From Plantago ovata (Eukaryota > Streptophyta > Magnoliopsida > Lamiales > Plantaginaceae): DNA of 64,000 nucleotides. A program made the translations under genes and the position numbers. Every line of letters starts with the position of its first letter. Position 1 is the stretch's first letter. The notes beneath the pieces are model-generated. The model was given only the letters and a program-made list of their open reading frames with translations, made no database searches and was not told where the DNA came from. This document shows positions 36,109 through 47,609 of the stretch, in pieces. The stretch covers positions 100,252,942 to 100,316,941 of the forward strand of contig CM051455.1 in assembly GCA_028274465.1 (NCBI GenBank). Reading direction: 5' to 3'.

Positions 36109-36292
36109 AGGTTTTATGCCTAGAAGGCATTAGAGAATTATGCAATGTTTTGATGAGCTCCTGTGAAAGGCCCTCTTTCTCTAGTTTACGATTTCTAGTT
36201 CAGTTTTTGTTTCGCCCTTTGGCATGGCCTCGAAGCCCACCGTTGTAATTGAATTTCCGTCAAATCAATGCAACTCTTTCAGTTTGAAATAT

Positions 36293-37588
36293 TGATGACA
36301 GTGTTTTTTACACTATCATTCAGGTCATTTTCACCAATTTAGCTATCCTCTTGCATGCATTTTAGTGCATTTTGTTAGAATATTGTCACGGTTCCATTTC
36401 TTTTCTTATTTTCAGGTTTTAGGTGAAAATCGCGTTCTTGGATATAAATCATGGCGAAACAATGATGTTTTGGTGCAACGAGATCACCCGTGGTGTGTCA
36501 AGGAGTGCCGGGACGAGTTTCAAGGCCAAAAGACCAAGTTTCGGAGTTCAAAACCGTGTAAGGGGCCGAAATCGAAGATCCGGAGGAGGAATTTGGCACG
36601 GGCAGCTTTCTGCCCGTGCGAGGCGCACCGCCGCGTGGCGGGCGCACCGCCGCGTACGGGGCGGACCGCCGAGGAGCGTCCGACATCAACTATATATATT
36701 TCCAAAATCTGCGAATTCTCATATTTTTCATCAGTATTTTATAGACTTAAACCCTAGAGCTTATTCTGGGTATATTTTCTCTTAGAACCTTTGTATCTAG
36801 CGAATTTGGAGCTAGAGGAGAGATTCGGACATCGATTTATCTCACCTTGCTAGATCATTGTGAGTTTAGCAATTCACCAGAGATTGACAACCTTTGGTGG
36901 TAACTTTGTATCTCACAATTCTGCTATTTATCTTTCAATTCACCATGTTTTCATTCATTATTGCTTCGATTATGATTGTTGATTGTGTTATTGATATGAG
37001 TAGCTAAGCATCTACTTGGTGATAGTATGTGAATTCGTAGCTAGGGTTCGTATTATGCATGATTGAGTTTCTGAGTCTTTTACTTGTTTAATTATCTTAA
37101 TTCAATTCTTTGATCCGACTAAACCATATTTTTTCGTAGAAAAGTGTTAGAAACACTAGGACAATTCAAGATCCTCGATTCGATTATACATAATTTGCAA
37201 GTACTGTTTGAACTAAGACTGACAACCTTGGCCAAGTATTAGTATAGATAGGAAGCTTTCAAAGTACACGTCTGCAAATCTGTCTTTGGTGTTTGTAAAT
37301 CGAATTACTTTTAAGGCAGTACGAGTTGCACTTTCATGCATAATTAGAACTTGATGCTTAGAACGAGCATACTATCACCAGCTTTCTCCATATATTGTTA
37401 AGTCGAGTTAATATAAATTTGTTTTCTGAAATTATATATAGTTATTTAGTTAAAGCTAGTTTAGTCCCTAGAGATCGACACTCGAGGTCATCTTACCTCT
37501 GCACTACGTGTTTTGTGTAGTTGTGAGTTGCCCTTTGGCTTTCAAACAAATTCATTTGATTGTTCGAGTCTGACAATCTCGTTCATCA
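36293..37588 (+). repeat. Solo LTR in R (plus orientation), another A/B-related family
   Basis: TSD AATAT flanks it (36288-36292 and 37589-37593); ends TGATGACA and TTCATCA. The start (TTTTTTACACTATCATTCAG) and the TTAGAATATTGTCACG stretch align with the A-type LTR. A GC-rich block (36597-36680) contains a perfect 10-bp stem GCACGGGCAG with loop CTTT, and a direct repeat GCGCACCGCCGCG. It lies 11 bp upstream of a TATATATAT box (36691-36699). Confidence 0.92.
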
Positions 37589-37593
37589 AATAT

Positions 37594-38543
37594 TGTCTTG
37601 CTTATGCGAAAGCCAGATATAAGGTTACGAAAGGCAACACAAAAATGCGAAACTAGATAAGGAGCTCCGAAGGAAAGAAATAATGGTCGAAAGGAAAAAA
37701 ATTAATCTTATCAGTTTTTCAAGACAAGAAAAAGATGTCTCGGGAAAAAATTTCGAGAAATTTTCGAGTCAGAGGACGCACAAGGGCGCGACGACCTGCT
37801 CCTCGGCCAACCTTAAAAAGTGGTCTGAAGACCTTAACTATTCCGACGACCACAAGAAGTTTTTTCCTTGAATTGTTTGGAGAAACGATTGTAAGGGAGA
37901 AAAGTGTGCTCGACGACACACTTAATTACCTAAGGGCCGACAACATTGTCAACTACAGTTGCTTGACTAACATCCGTTCGAAAGCGTCCAAAGGTATCAA
38001 GGGATTGGAGCGCCCGAGTAACACGATTCCATACTTGGTGAAATTTTGTCTGAGTTTTCCGAAAACACATAGCGGCCGACTAGCAAAGGTGGTCGACCAG
38101 CAAGGTGCCCGACAGGCGAATTTCTATACTTAGGAATTTTCAAAGAAGAGTCGTGAAGCGCGTGAATTATTAAGTTGATAGCCTAAGTGGCCGACTAACC
38201 ACTAAGTTGATCCAAATACGTGAAGTTGGAGATACATTGCAAGCGTCCGACGACGCATACTTAGAATTTTTCTAAGTACAATGAATGAGAAACAAGTACC
38301 TGCAGAAGCATCTTATGAAAACTCGCATAATGCTTTGCGACATGCCAAAAGTAAAGACGAGAAGTGCAAGAAAGAAGAAACGAGCGATTAGCATAAGGCC
38401 TCGTCGGGCAAAAGGAGGAGCATAGTTGATTTACAAAAGAATATGCACCCAAATGAGTGGGGCATCAAAAAGAACTCTTGTTCGACTAGCAAAACAAAAG
38501 AATTGTTCAAATTTTTACAAGTTTTACCGAGCATACTCGGCCT
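37594..38543. other. Spacer of R downstream of pol
   Basis: No recognised domain on either strand. The motif GGCCGAC or CGACCAC and variants recurs (about 37798, 37938, 38075, 38187). The stretch is probably the 3' untranslated part of the antisense gene plus spacer. Confidence 0.4.
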
Positions 38544-41500
38544 TCAACCGGAACGACTACGAGACTGCTTGGGCGACTTGGGAGGACATCTCTGAAGGTC
38601 TTGCCCTTCCCCGGACCGACTACCGCCCCCGGAAGCTTGACTTGCCCCCTTTGCTCGACTAACTCCTGAGCCCGCGGCGCGCCTCTCTGCCTCAAGAGTC
38701 TCCCGAAATTTGATAACCTCGGGCTCCTCCAAAGTATAATCACGGCCGAGGACGGGACCAGGAAGAGCAAGCCACCTAGTGTTGTGATGACCACACTTAT
38801 TGAACGGCTTGAGTATCCCAACGCGCAGAACCTCGGCCACCCAGGAAGGAAGCAGGCCGACCTTGGCAGGATAAGGTACTTCAGGGTTAGCCACCAAAGC
38901 ACCAAACTCGCAAGCCTTGTGCTCGACGTCGGACACCATCTGATCAGGGTAGTCGGCCAGATCACCATTCTTGTTATCCATCAAGCCAGCGGCGTCGCTG
39001 TCAAAGTCCTCGGGCAAGAGACCCTTGGCCTTCAACTGGTCGAGAGCCGAGTAGAAGCCCTCCTCGCGCCCCACCTCCTTGGTCTCCAGCATCTTCAAAC
39101 GGTACGAGGCGGACTAATAGAAAGCATTAGCGTCCTCGTACCGAGTATCTTTGAAGTACCCTAGGAAGACATCTTTGAAACGGGCCATTTTGATGGAAAA
39201 GTTATTCCATGCGTCCTTCCAAGCCTTCATCTGCCTCTTCACCTTAGCACTCTCGGCCTCCAAGCTTGCAAACTTGGCCTTCTCGACCTGCAGCTCCTCC
39301 TCAAGAGCCCGAGTAGGGGTATTAGCTTCCTGAACCTGGAGGTGCAAGTTAGCAACTTCCTCCGGAGCACCCTTGTCGACCGCAAGGTTTCCAATGGCGC
39401 CAACTATGACGGCGAGCTGCAAAGAACAAAAAGAAAGGCCCGAGGACCGATGAAATTAGCGAGGCGCGAGAAGCAAATACTTAGCAGTTCTTGGAGTTAG
39501 AAATGAGATATTTAAAAACATTACCTAGCGCGACACCTGACTCAGCTCATGCGCCCGATCAAGCTCGTCGAGCGCCATGATACGATTCACCTCGTCCGAG
39601 AGATCCTCGTCAGTTGTGATCTCCTTGCCCTTGCCCTTGTTCTAGCGGGCCTTCTTACCCGCTCGACCACCCTCGTCGTCGGAGCTCCTTTTACTCTTCT
39701 TGTACTTTTTATCGTCCTTAGCCTTGTCATCGGCTTTCTTGAGCTGAGGAAGAGCCATCTCCAGAGAAGGCTCACATTCCCGCTCCCGACGAGCCATCTC
39801 ATCCTTGTGCACAACAGCGTTCCGAGGAGGGTCGCAAGGAAGTTGCGAAGGCGAGTTCATCACTTTGTCCAATTTCTGCTGTTGGACGAGCTTGCGCTGA
39901 GCGGCGCGCTGTCTTCTCCCGGCTTCGAGCGTCTCAGACATGATCCACTTGAGCCAATAGTCTGCAAAGGAAGAAAGGGAGTTAGTACACAAATATACAA
40001 AGGTCCGAGGACCAAATAAAAACATAAAGGAGCGACAAGCAAAAGATGAGAAAATGGACCAAGTATGGAGAAGTATCTACAAATAGCCTACTCGAGCAGG
40101 AATAGGGCACACTTACTAAAATCCTTTTTGAAGCCACAATATACGGGTTCAGTTAAATTTGCCATGTAAGGCAAAGGTTGAAGATTCAACGTCCAGTAGA
40201 AATATCTCTTGGGGTCCGGAAGCAAATTTTCTCTTTGGTATCGGACAGCCCAAGGAGCCATCTCGGCCGCGGGCAACTGACCAACCCAAGTCCCTCGGAA
40301 AAACTTTTTTGGGACGCCCCAATCCAACTGCTCGTCAGTCATACCAGGTTGTCACACCTTTCGGACGTAGAAGTAGCGCGACCACCACCGACACCCGATT
40401 GACAACGAAGCCTCCTTTAAGAAAGCAAAACCGGGCCTGGTCGAGAAGAAGTAAAAGTGAGGGTTCCCCGGGCTGACCGAAACCCGGAAAAGTTGTATAA
40501 ATGTCGAGTAGTGTTCACCGGGATCCCTCAGATGTGACAGAAAACCCCATAGCAAACTAACATACCGAGCGAGCTCAGAATTTCTGAGCTGGAGCGAGGC
40601 CTAAGTCGTTGAAGTGGCCACGGACGGTGGGTTGTAAAACATCTGGTCGGGCGTCGGAAGGAGAATCTCAACCTTAGACTTAGGAAGAGAATAAATCCAT
40701 CTAAAGTGAGGAATCTCTTCCTCATAAATAGTAGTCGCCACGGTAGGAATCGCGCCGTTCTCGTTCAGCTCTCCATTCGGATCAGGATGGTGACACTCCG
40801 AAACGAACCGAGTAAATTTTGCGTCCGAGGAAGCAGCACCCCTCGGATGACCATGCTTAGCAAATTTAGGAGGGATTGGCTCTCCTTTTCTTCTTCTCTT
40901 CCTCCTCGGCGCAGAACGTGAAGTCCCTACGTCCTCGGACGCGGACACCTGATTAGCAGCCTCGCGCCCTTCGTCTTGCTCGCCCTCTTCAGTCTCGAGC
41001 GGCATATCCTCATGGTCGCGACTCCTCTTAGATTGTCCCTCGGACACATCGGCAGAAATATCGTCATCCCCAAAGATAGAATCACTGCTCCCGTTGTGCA
41101 CATAAGGGAACGACTTACTTCTACTCGGACCGTCCTCATCAAAATTTGAAGGCGGTCAACGAATCTCGTCGTCGGATGAGAGAGTCACCACCCTCTTATA
41201 GTAGCCCTGAGGTAAATACCTTACAGGACTCGGACTCCCAGTGTTCTTGGAAGAAGATTTCCCCTCAGTGGGAAGAGCCTCAGAATTTTTTAAGGCGGGT
41301 ACATCATCTTCCAATATGATGACCCGAGGTTCTAAAGGGTCTGGCCGACCACCTGCCCGATAATCATGCCCGAGAGCCCCAGCAACGGCATTCATCACCT
41401 CAGGAGGTACGTTATGAGCGACACCCTCCCCGACCTCATCATTGATGAATGAGTCGTTCAAATCATACTCATTCCTAGGCCCCCGAGACCGAGCGACTAA

Positions 41501-41656
41501 CCTATCCACGGGAGGAGTACTCACAATCTCCTCTTCCCCCTCGGGCACATCAACCACAGGCAGCTCGCTATCCAGAAAACTCGCGGATAAAGAACTGCTG
41601 CTGTCCGCGTACCCACATCCCTCGTACATGTTCTCGCTATCACTCCTCTCGGACAT
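38544..41656 (-). pseudogene. Antisense gene of R, three coding exons plus a 5'-UTR intron
   Basis: Read on the minus strand from the ATG at 41656 (MSERSDSENMYEG). Exons: 41657-40117, 39961-39537 and 39416-38544. Introns have GT-AG ends (GTAAGT/TTTGCAG, 155 bp; GTGTCG/TTTGCAG, 120 bp) and join in frame. A 278-bp intron (41935-41658) lies just before the ATG. Exon 1 has acidic stretches and a basic RRKRRRKGE, then FRWIYSLPKS, an aromatic-rich stretch (NPHFYFFSTRP, RWWSRYFYVRK) and LDWGVPKKF. Exon 3 is coiled coil (EEVANLHLQVQEAN, FASLEAESAKVKRQM). Antisense additional ORFs are described for Tat elements; likeness to the plant 'putative gypsy type transposon' family (PF04195) is suspected, not tested. 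Five single-base in-frame stops, near 41155, 40603, 40345, 39644 and 39116, interrupt it; there are no frameshifts. Confidence 0.7.
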
Positions 41657-42610
41657 CCTAAACAAAGGAAGAGGAAAAACATCAATCAACGGTGGTTATG
41701 CAATGTCCGAGAGGTCCGTTTATGTATATTTTAAGTCAAAGTCTCAAAGCCGAGACATGCAAAGATAAGGAAATAATAATAGCACGACTACCACATAGGG
41801 AGGAAAGGGGCCAACGAGAAATTTAAAAAGGGGAGCAGTTACTACATTAAAGGAGCGAGCACAAAGTACAAGAAACATAGCAATGGCGCATAAAAAGGCA
41901 AAGATAAAAGAAAACAAGGAAGTAGTCGGACTTACTTGATTCGACGGAAATGAAAGGTAGCTTGCTCGACGACTCCGCTCGACTACGTCTGCCCCTCGCT
42001 CTTTATAGTTGCTACTCGGACAGTTCAAATTGCTCTGAGTGAGTTTGGGCGAAAATGTTGCAAATGAATCTAAGTACCCCTATTTATAAGAGGGTAGTAC
42101 GAGAAGGCGAACCGTCGCATATGTGGCGACGAATCTAGGCCACACGCGCGACAAGACAGAAGGCCCAGATTGAGCCACGTCATGCAAAGACAATTTTTCC
42201 CTTGGAGCGCCCCGACTTAAGAAAAAACGTCTGGAGCGTACGCGAATTAGGGCTCGCTCTACCAGGCAGGCTCCTCGAGCAACAAAAAAAAAACTTGAAG
42301 AACCTTAAAACGTCTCCAAACACGTGCTCCGAAGGAAGAAAAGACTACTCCTCGACCTTGTGAAGCTGCATGACCTTACCCGGATCCAATCTCTTTCATA
42401 CAAATACCCTTTTTTGGTGGTCCGTGTACCGTCTACTCGAACCATAAAAAAAGGGGGGGGAGAGATAGGAGGAGGGAAAGATTATGAAAACCATCGGGTC
42501 GTAAGGAATTTTTTTTTGCAATTATACATTGGACCATACTTCAAGATTGAAGGGAAGGTCGCCTTAAACTTAATAGTTCGACAACTATCTTCTACTAAGA
42601 TACTTGGAAA
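41657..42610 (-). other. 5' UTR, leader intron and promoter side of the antisense gene
   Basis: The minus strand carries a donor CAA|GTAAGT at 41935 and, just before the ATG, a pyrimidine-rich tract ending TTTGTTTAG|G at 41658. The rest of the stretch up to the R PPT has no coding signal. An A-rich run lies at about 42283-42293 and a G run at 42453-42460. Confidence 0.6.
42081..42088 (-). promoter_or_regulatory. TATA box of the antisense gene
   Basis: The minus strand reads TATAAATA about 425 bp upstream of the ATG and about 145 bp upstream of the leader-intron donor. A second candidate, CTATAAAG, lies at 42002-42009. Promoter use is inferred. Confidence 0.5.
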
Positions 42611-42623
42611 CTAGGGGGACATA
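42611..42623 (+). promoter_or_regulatory. Polypurine tract of R
   Basis: CTAGGGGGACATA abuts the 3' LTR start TGTTGGTG. Confidence 0.7.
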
Positions 42624-43637
42624 TGTTGGTGTCGGAATATGTCTTAACCCCTAAGGACGTCTAAGAGCGTACTAGGGCGTCATGGGCTGACTATGATAGA
42701 AGGGTCTGATCACCTTTCATCATGGTCCGACCAGACAAAAGACTAGGCAAAATACCTTAAGTCCTTATGTTCGACCTAAAAGTACAACTGCCCTACTAAC
42801 CATTGAGCTGCCCTACTAGCGTGGTGACGCCCTACTAGCAGGACAAAGTCCTAGTAGCCACCAGCTAGGGGAAAGGCAAGCCCATCAAAGAGCTCCTCGG
42901 GCTACACCACGACCTCCGGCTACATAGTCTCACCCTACTAGCACGCCGCGAGGAACAAGATTGGTTCCCTTCTGCCCTACTAGCACAGGTAGTCGGACGA
43001 GTGTCCTTCCGCCCTACTACCAAAGATGGTCGGACATAACTCCTTACGTCAAGGAAGAATTAACATGTCCTAAAGGAAAGGTGGTCCTCAGACCTTAGAA
43101 GTTCGGCAGTTGCCCTACTACACTGTCCTCAGACGGTACAAGGGTGACACCCACCCTAGTAGCACTTTGGTACCAAGGATGACCATTTTACCCCTTCCAG
43201 CCCTAGTGGAAGATCTGGACTAGATCCCATGGGTCACTCCAAATGGGCCTAAGCCCATAGAAGACTCAATCATGGCCGGACACTTGTCACGATCCTAAGT
43301 GCTCAAGCAATATTCTATTGCTAGTATAAATATGGGCTCACTCCAATCAAGGTAATCAATCAATCATTCAATCATCACACTACTTTCTCAATCTACATTT
43401 ACTAGGGAAGCCTACTAACTCCCTACACGTAAAGTCGTCCCTCCGGTTTGATCATTGAAAAGTCGGGCTTGTGGCACTAACCCCCCCCCCCCCCGTCTTG
43501 CTAAGTTATACCTCAGGTCCTAGGTACAGTACGGAAGACACTTGAAGTGCGAAGGACGTTCTAGAACCTTCACCCTACGACGCTCCAGAGGAAAGTACGA
43601 CCACACTCCGGAGGAAAGCACTAATTACCTATCAACA
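42624..43637 (+). repeat. 3' LTR of R
   Basis: Matches the 5' LTR along its length with a few per cent differences by eye (for example GTCTTAACCCC against GTCCAACCCC) and a longer C run near 43480. It is older-looking than the LTR pairs of A and B. Confidence 0.9.
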
Positions 43638-44415
43638 AGAAGAAAGAACACATAACCAATTTCTTAGCTAAAGTTCAACTTCTTCACAAGTAGCTTTTGT
43701 TTCAAGCTTAAGTCTTGGGTCGGATCTTTATACAGTAGTAAGCTTAAGAAAAATGTGAGTTTGAAAGCACAAGTGAATGTAAGATCACGTTGTTGACACA
43801 CTTTCTTTCACTGCCTAAGAGTCTCTATTTATAGTGATTTCTTCGTACCGTTTGAATTTTGAAATTCTAAGCCGGAGCCAGAAAATGTCACTATCTTGCT
43901 ATGAAGGTACTGTCAAAAGCGTGTTCAACTTTTTCAGAATGGCATGCTTTTCATTTAATGCTCTTTGACCTTTTTCAATGTTTGAAACTTGGAGCATAAA
44001 TGTAAGTACTACTTCAGCAAGTACGGTCACATGTAGTTACTTTAGTACGTTATACTGGCTCAGCAGACTCAAGCTTTTACACTTATGTTTTCTGCTTTGC
44101 TGAAATATGTACTTAACTTTACTATGTGCCTTATATAGATACCAAATCTCAGCAAACTTCAAGTCTTCTTGTCTTCAAATCTTCAAGTCTTCTGAGTGGT
44201 TCTTATACTTCAATAGATTGTTTCAACAAACAATGTACATCATCAGCAAACAAATAGAACCTATCTAGTACATATACTAAGTCTTCAGCAAATGTTCCTC
44301 TTTTACAATGTCCTTTAAAAATTCTAATTTTCTATGGACCTTAAGAGTACTAATCACTGGACTGTTCTTAATTTAGCATGGTAATCTATTCATCAAAATT
44401 ACAAGTTTCCTAACA

Positions 44416-44695
44416 AATTTCCCCCTTTTTGATGACAGCAATCCATGACTAAATTAATTGTTACCCTTTTAGAGGTTCCTGATATTGAATAAATCAGTTG
44501 ATTAATGCAAACATACTTGAATAATAAAACAGTAAGCATAAATAGTTTGCATAATCAAAAACCAATAAGAGTCAAAAAGTTGATTGCTGATAGTTATCTT
44601 TCAGTAGCAAGTTTTACAAGAAAGAGCATAGATAACTATTACAATCTTTTACACAACGAAATCTTTTAAAAGAATCTCTAAGCTTGTTCAGCAGA
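44416..44695 (-). other. S2 polypurine tract and 3' UTR
   Basis: The minus strand shows the PPT AAAAAGGGGGAAATT (44430-44416) before the LTR start at 44415. The upstream 3' UTR (44695-44431) is collinear with S1 7480-7784. It is separated from the ORF end by XY. Confidence 0.75.
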
Positions 44696-44700
44696 TGATT

Positions 44701-44958
44701 TGTAACGACACGACCAATCCGGCCGGCGTGGTTACTCATGGGCGCTCTCCGGGGTGATATGCTGGCCCCACAAACCAACACGGGTTCTAATCCGCGCACC
44801 GGGAACTTCCCAGTGGGTCACCCATCCTAGAATTGCTCCAGAGCAAGCACGCTTAACTCTGAAGTTCTTCTAGGTGGATTCCCGAAAAGAAAGGTGCACC
44901 TTGATGGTATGAGTAGCGTTCTCAACCCTTTTAAGCTTCTGAAATTTGGGGCGTTACA
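44701..44958 (-). repeat. Short LTR-X, 3' copy (258 bp)
   Basis: TGTAACG...CGTTACA ends. Nearly identical to 59172-59452 but lacks 23 bp there bounded by a CGCGCAC direct repeat, a slippage-type deletion. Confidence 0.9.
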
Positions 44959-45086
44959 ATCTACCCCCCTTAAAGCCTCGACGTCCTCGTCGAGCGCCTT
45001 AAGTGGTGGGTGACAAACTGACAATAACCTTTACCAACCGTCCACCCGATACGGGCTTTTGGATTGATCTAGGCTCTGATACCAAC
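44959..45086 (-). other. TRIM-like internal region of X with PBS and PPT
   Basis: On the minus strand a PBS (GTTGGTATCAGAGC, tRNA-Met type) adjoins LTR-Y at 45086. About 100 bp without an ORF follow, then the PPT TTTAAGGGGGGTAGAT before LTR-X at 44958. Confidence 0.8.
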
Positions 45087-47598
45087 TGTAACGGTATCGG
45101 TTTTTAAAAACAAAATAATTTCTTGAAAAGAAAATCCGAAATAACTTTTAAAACAACGGTCGGCAATAAATGCCAAAATAATATTTGACGCGCACAACGC
45201 TAACAGAAACCAGTAAATATCCAACGATAACTTAGAATTCAAATGAATAACAACGGGTGAAGACAGTAAAAAGTTCATCTTCTTATTTTGAAACAAATTC
45301 CCAAGACACCCCAGACCCTTCTCTCAGTCGCTGGCATCTTATTCACGAACATCCTCAGCAGTATCTGGAAGGAAGGAATTTTGAAAACAAAAAGAGTGTG
45401 AGATAAAGGATCTCAGTGAGGTTCTAAGTTAAAACAGAAAGTAAACAGTTTTGAAATCAAAATCCTTTTCAGTAAAGCAAACAAACAGAACAGATCACAT
45501 AACAGAATAACAGAACATATAAGTTGAAGACCGTTGGTGCAGCCCGCCTTATTGCTCCTACTCCCAGAATTCCCTTATAACTCCCTCCAGAGGGTGCACA
45601 ACTCCGGACAGAAACAGAAACCCCCGTGTACTTTGGGGAAACAGAACCTACGACCCTAATAGACCTCAGCGACTTCTGCCTCGCGCCTAAAAGGGATTAG
45701 ACTAGGCAATAATCAAGCAAACCCGATAGTCCTCTACTACCCAAGCCTACCTAATTACGACCTAATCGACCGGTCACATAGAAACAGAACAGAGACAGAA
45801 CAAACAGATACAGATAATCAAACACCGAGAAGTGTTCCTGCAGAAAAGTTAATCCAGAACAGAGTAGCAATAAACAGAGAAAGTAAATAGTCATACTTAG
45901 GACTTAGATACTTTTACGCGGAAGCATACAGTAAAACCGTATATATAGTAATAGGTACAAGTTGTCACATATCCTTCCAGTTTTTCGCAAATAAATAAGT
46001 TTAGGGGTGAACACTCACCTTAACTTGCAAGCAAAAGATCTCCAACGAGCAGTGAGCTTACGGGTTATCGAACAACGGACAACCTAAAGAGAAAGTAACT
46101 AACTACACTTTAGAAGTCGAACGAACGGAAGGAAAAAGGTCGGTAAAGAAGTGGTAAAGACGGGGTTCGAACTCGGGACCTCTAAGTTAGTCAAGCAAGA
46201 ACCTAACCAACTAGGCTAGCAAGTCAAGTCATTACTAAAGTACAAAAACAGAATCTAAGTTGAAACATTTTCAGAAATACTCTTTCGGTTTTCAGACTCT
46301 AGAAATTACTAAAATACCCTCAATGGTAAATTGCAAAAAGATCCTTTTCGAAATCAGAAAGTACAAACAAGTCCAGAAGTTTCCAAACATACATATCAGT
46401 CCCCACAGAATAAAAAGGTTTACGAAAAAGTCTTCTGTCAGTCAACTACGGTCAAAGTTTAATTGCAAAAAGGTCCTTTAGGTTTTCAAACTTTCCAAAA
46501 CAGTCCACAAGGTTCAGATTAATATCACTAAAGTCCAATCAGTCCTTTTCGAAGTCAACAGAAATCAATACGGTCAACATACGAGGTCAATTACCCAAAA
46601 TAAGTCCAACAACAGCAACAACATTCTAACTAATCCTATGTCCCGGTTCTCAGTTCAAATCAAAATAACATGGCCAGAACGTACAAGGGCAAAACGGTCC
46701 AGGGGCAAAAAGTCCAAAACAGAAATGAACAGTAACTCGAAAAGAAACAATAAGGGAAACGAGATTACCTTCGAATGGAAAAGAGATTGTATCAATCTGC
46801 GAATTAAAGAGAAACGAAACAAGATTAAATCCAGATTCAATCGAGATCTGAATCCGAAACGGAAAGGACAGAACAAAAGCTTACCGATCGAGATCTGTAT
46901 CTGACCGAATCGGACGTACAAGATCGGCGGCGGCGACTCAAATCGGAAAGGAACGGTCGTGACAGATCGATGCGGGACAGACGAACGGCAAGGATCGGGA
47001 CGCGGTGGCGGCGTGGCGAACGGGCGAAGGCGGATCGAACAGATCGGTGCGAGCAACGGCAGCGACGAACGGCGGAGAAGAACCGAACGGCGGCGGGAAA
47101 CGGCGCGGTCGAATCGGAGACAGACGGAGAACGGATCGGCTAAGAAGGAACGCACGGCGGCGGCGGACAGCAACAGGTGCGGACTGAACAGATCAGACGG
47201 CGTGCGGGATCGGCGGTGACGGCTGACCGGAACGGTAGAAGCAGCAACTCTTTCTCTCACTCTTTTTCTCTTTCTTTCTTTCTTTCTTTCTCTCCCTCTT
47301 TTCTTTGAACGGCAAGAATGAATGAGGAGATAGGGGATAACTGATTAGGGTTAGGGTTTAGTAGTCAGATGGACCGGTCAATGGGCCAAGTTGACCGGGC
47401 CACTAAATTGGGCCAAAAGAAGTTAGAAATGTCCAGTCTTTCAGGCTCGGTCCAAACGTAACAAAACGAACTCGTTTACGCGAAAATAATTAAATAATTA
47501 CCGAATAAATAATTTACTCTGATAATTAATTAATTAAATTAAATAATTAAATAATAAAATAATAAATAAATAAGTAAAAAAAAAGACGGGGTGTTACA
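45087..47598 (-). repeat. Long LTR-Y (2.5 kb), single copy inside XY
   Basis: On the minus strand it starts TGTAACACCCCG next to the pol PPT (TAAGGGGGGAAGAG) and ends ACCGTTACA next to a PBS, so it has a valid context on both sides. It contains A-rich stretches, a GC-rich CGG-type block (46918-47240) and a CTTT microsatellite (47273-47291). Long open frames near 46655-47260 are low-complexity and arginine-rich; I do not regard them as genes. Confidence 0.8.
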
Positions 47599-47609
47599 CT
47601 CTTCCCCCC

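Larger units (their letters stand above)
27321..43637 (+). mobile_element. R: Tat-lineage Ty3/gypsy retrotransposon, 16.3 kb with two solo LTR insertions
   Basis: LTRs are 27321-28328 and 42624-43637, both starting TGTTGGTGTCGGAATATG. The flanks are AGGAG (27316-27320) and AGAAG (43638-43642), an imperfect TSD. The PBS is TGGCGCGGTCTGTGGGAA, the Tat-type site with one change. Order: gag, protease, RT, RNase H, a second RNase H, integrase, a long spacer with an antisense gene, PPT. The extra RNase H and the long 3' region mark the Tat lineage. All sense ORFs are broken. Without the solo LTRs the element is about 13.8 kb. Confidence 0.9.
23142..44415 (-). repeat. 3' LTR of S2, split in three pieces
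   Basis: The pieces are 23142-23546, 26972-27320 and 43638-44415. The minus-strand start is TGTTAGGAAACTTG at 44415, directly after the PPT. The motif TGCTGAA or its variants recurs many times. The piece at 23160-23210 (AGAGGGGGAGGGGTTGAATAG) is a sequence type common near the ends of plant copia LTRs. Confidence 0.75.

Noticed and set aside
40159..40476. Plus-strand frames across the antisense gene
   Set aside because: They are antisense shadows; the minus-strand frame carries the splice sites and the consistent composition.
44641..44700. Possible host gene between S2 and XY
   Set aside because: The stretch is the S2 3' UTR and ORF end, continuous with 59453 onward once XY is removed.
46655..47260. 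Open frame of 201 codons on the minus strand, with overlapping plus-strand frames, in LTR-Y
   Set aside because: Low-complexity, arginine- and serine-rich translation of a CGG/GA-rich stretch. It lies inside an LTR, with no domain or codon pattern.
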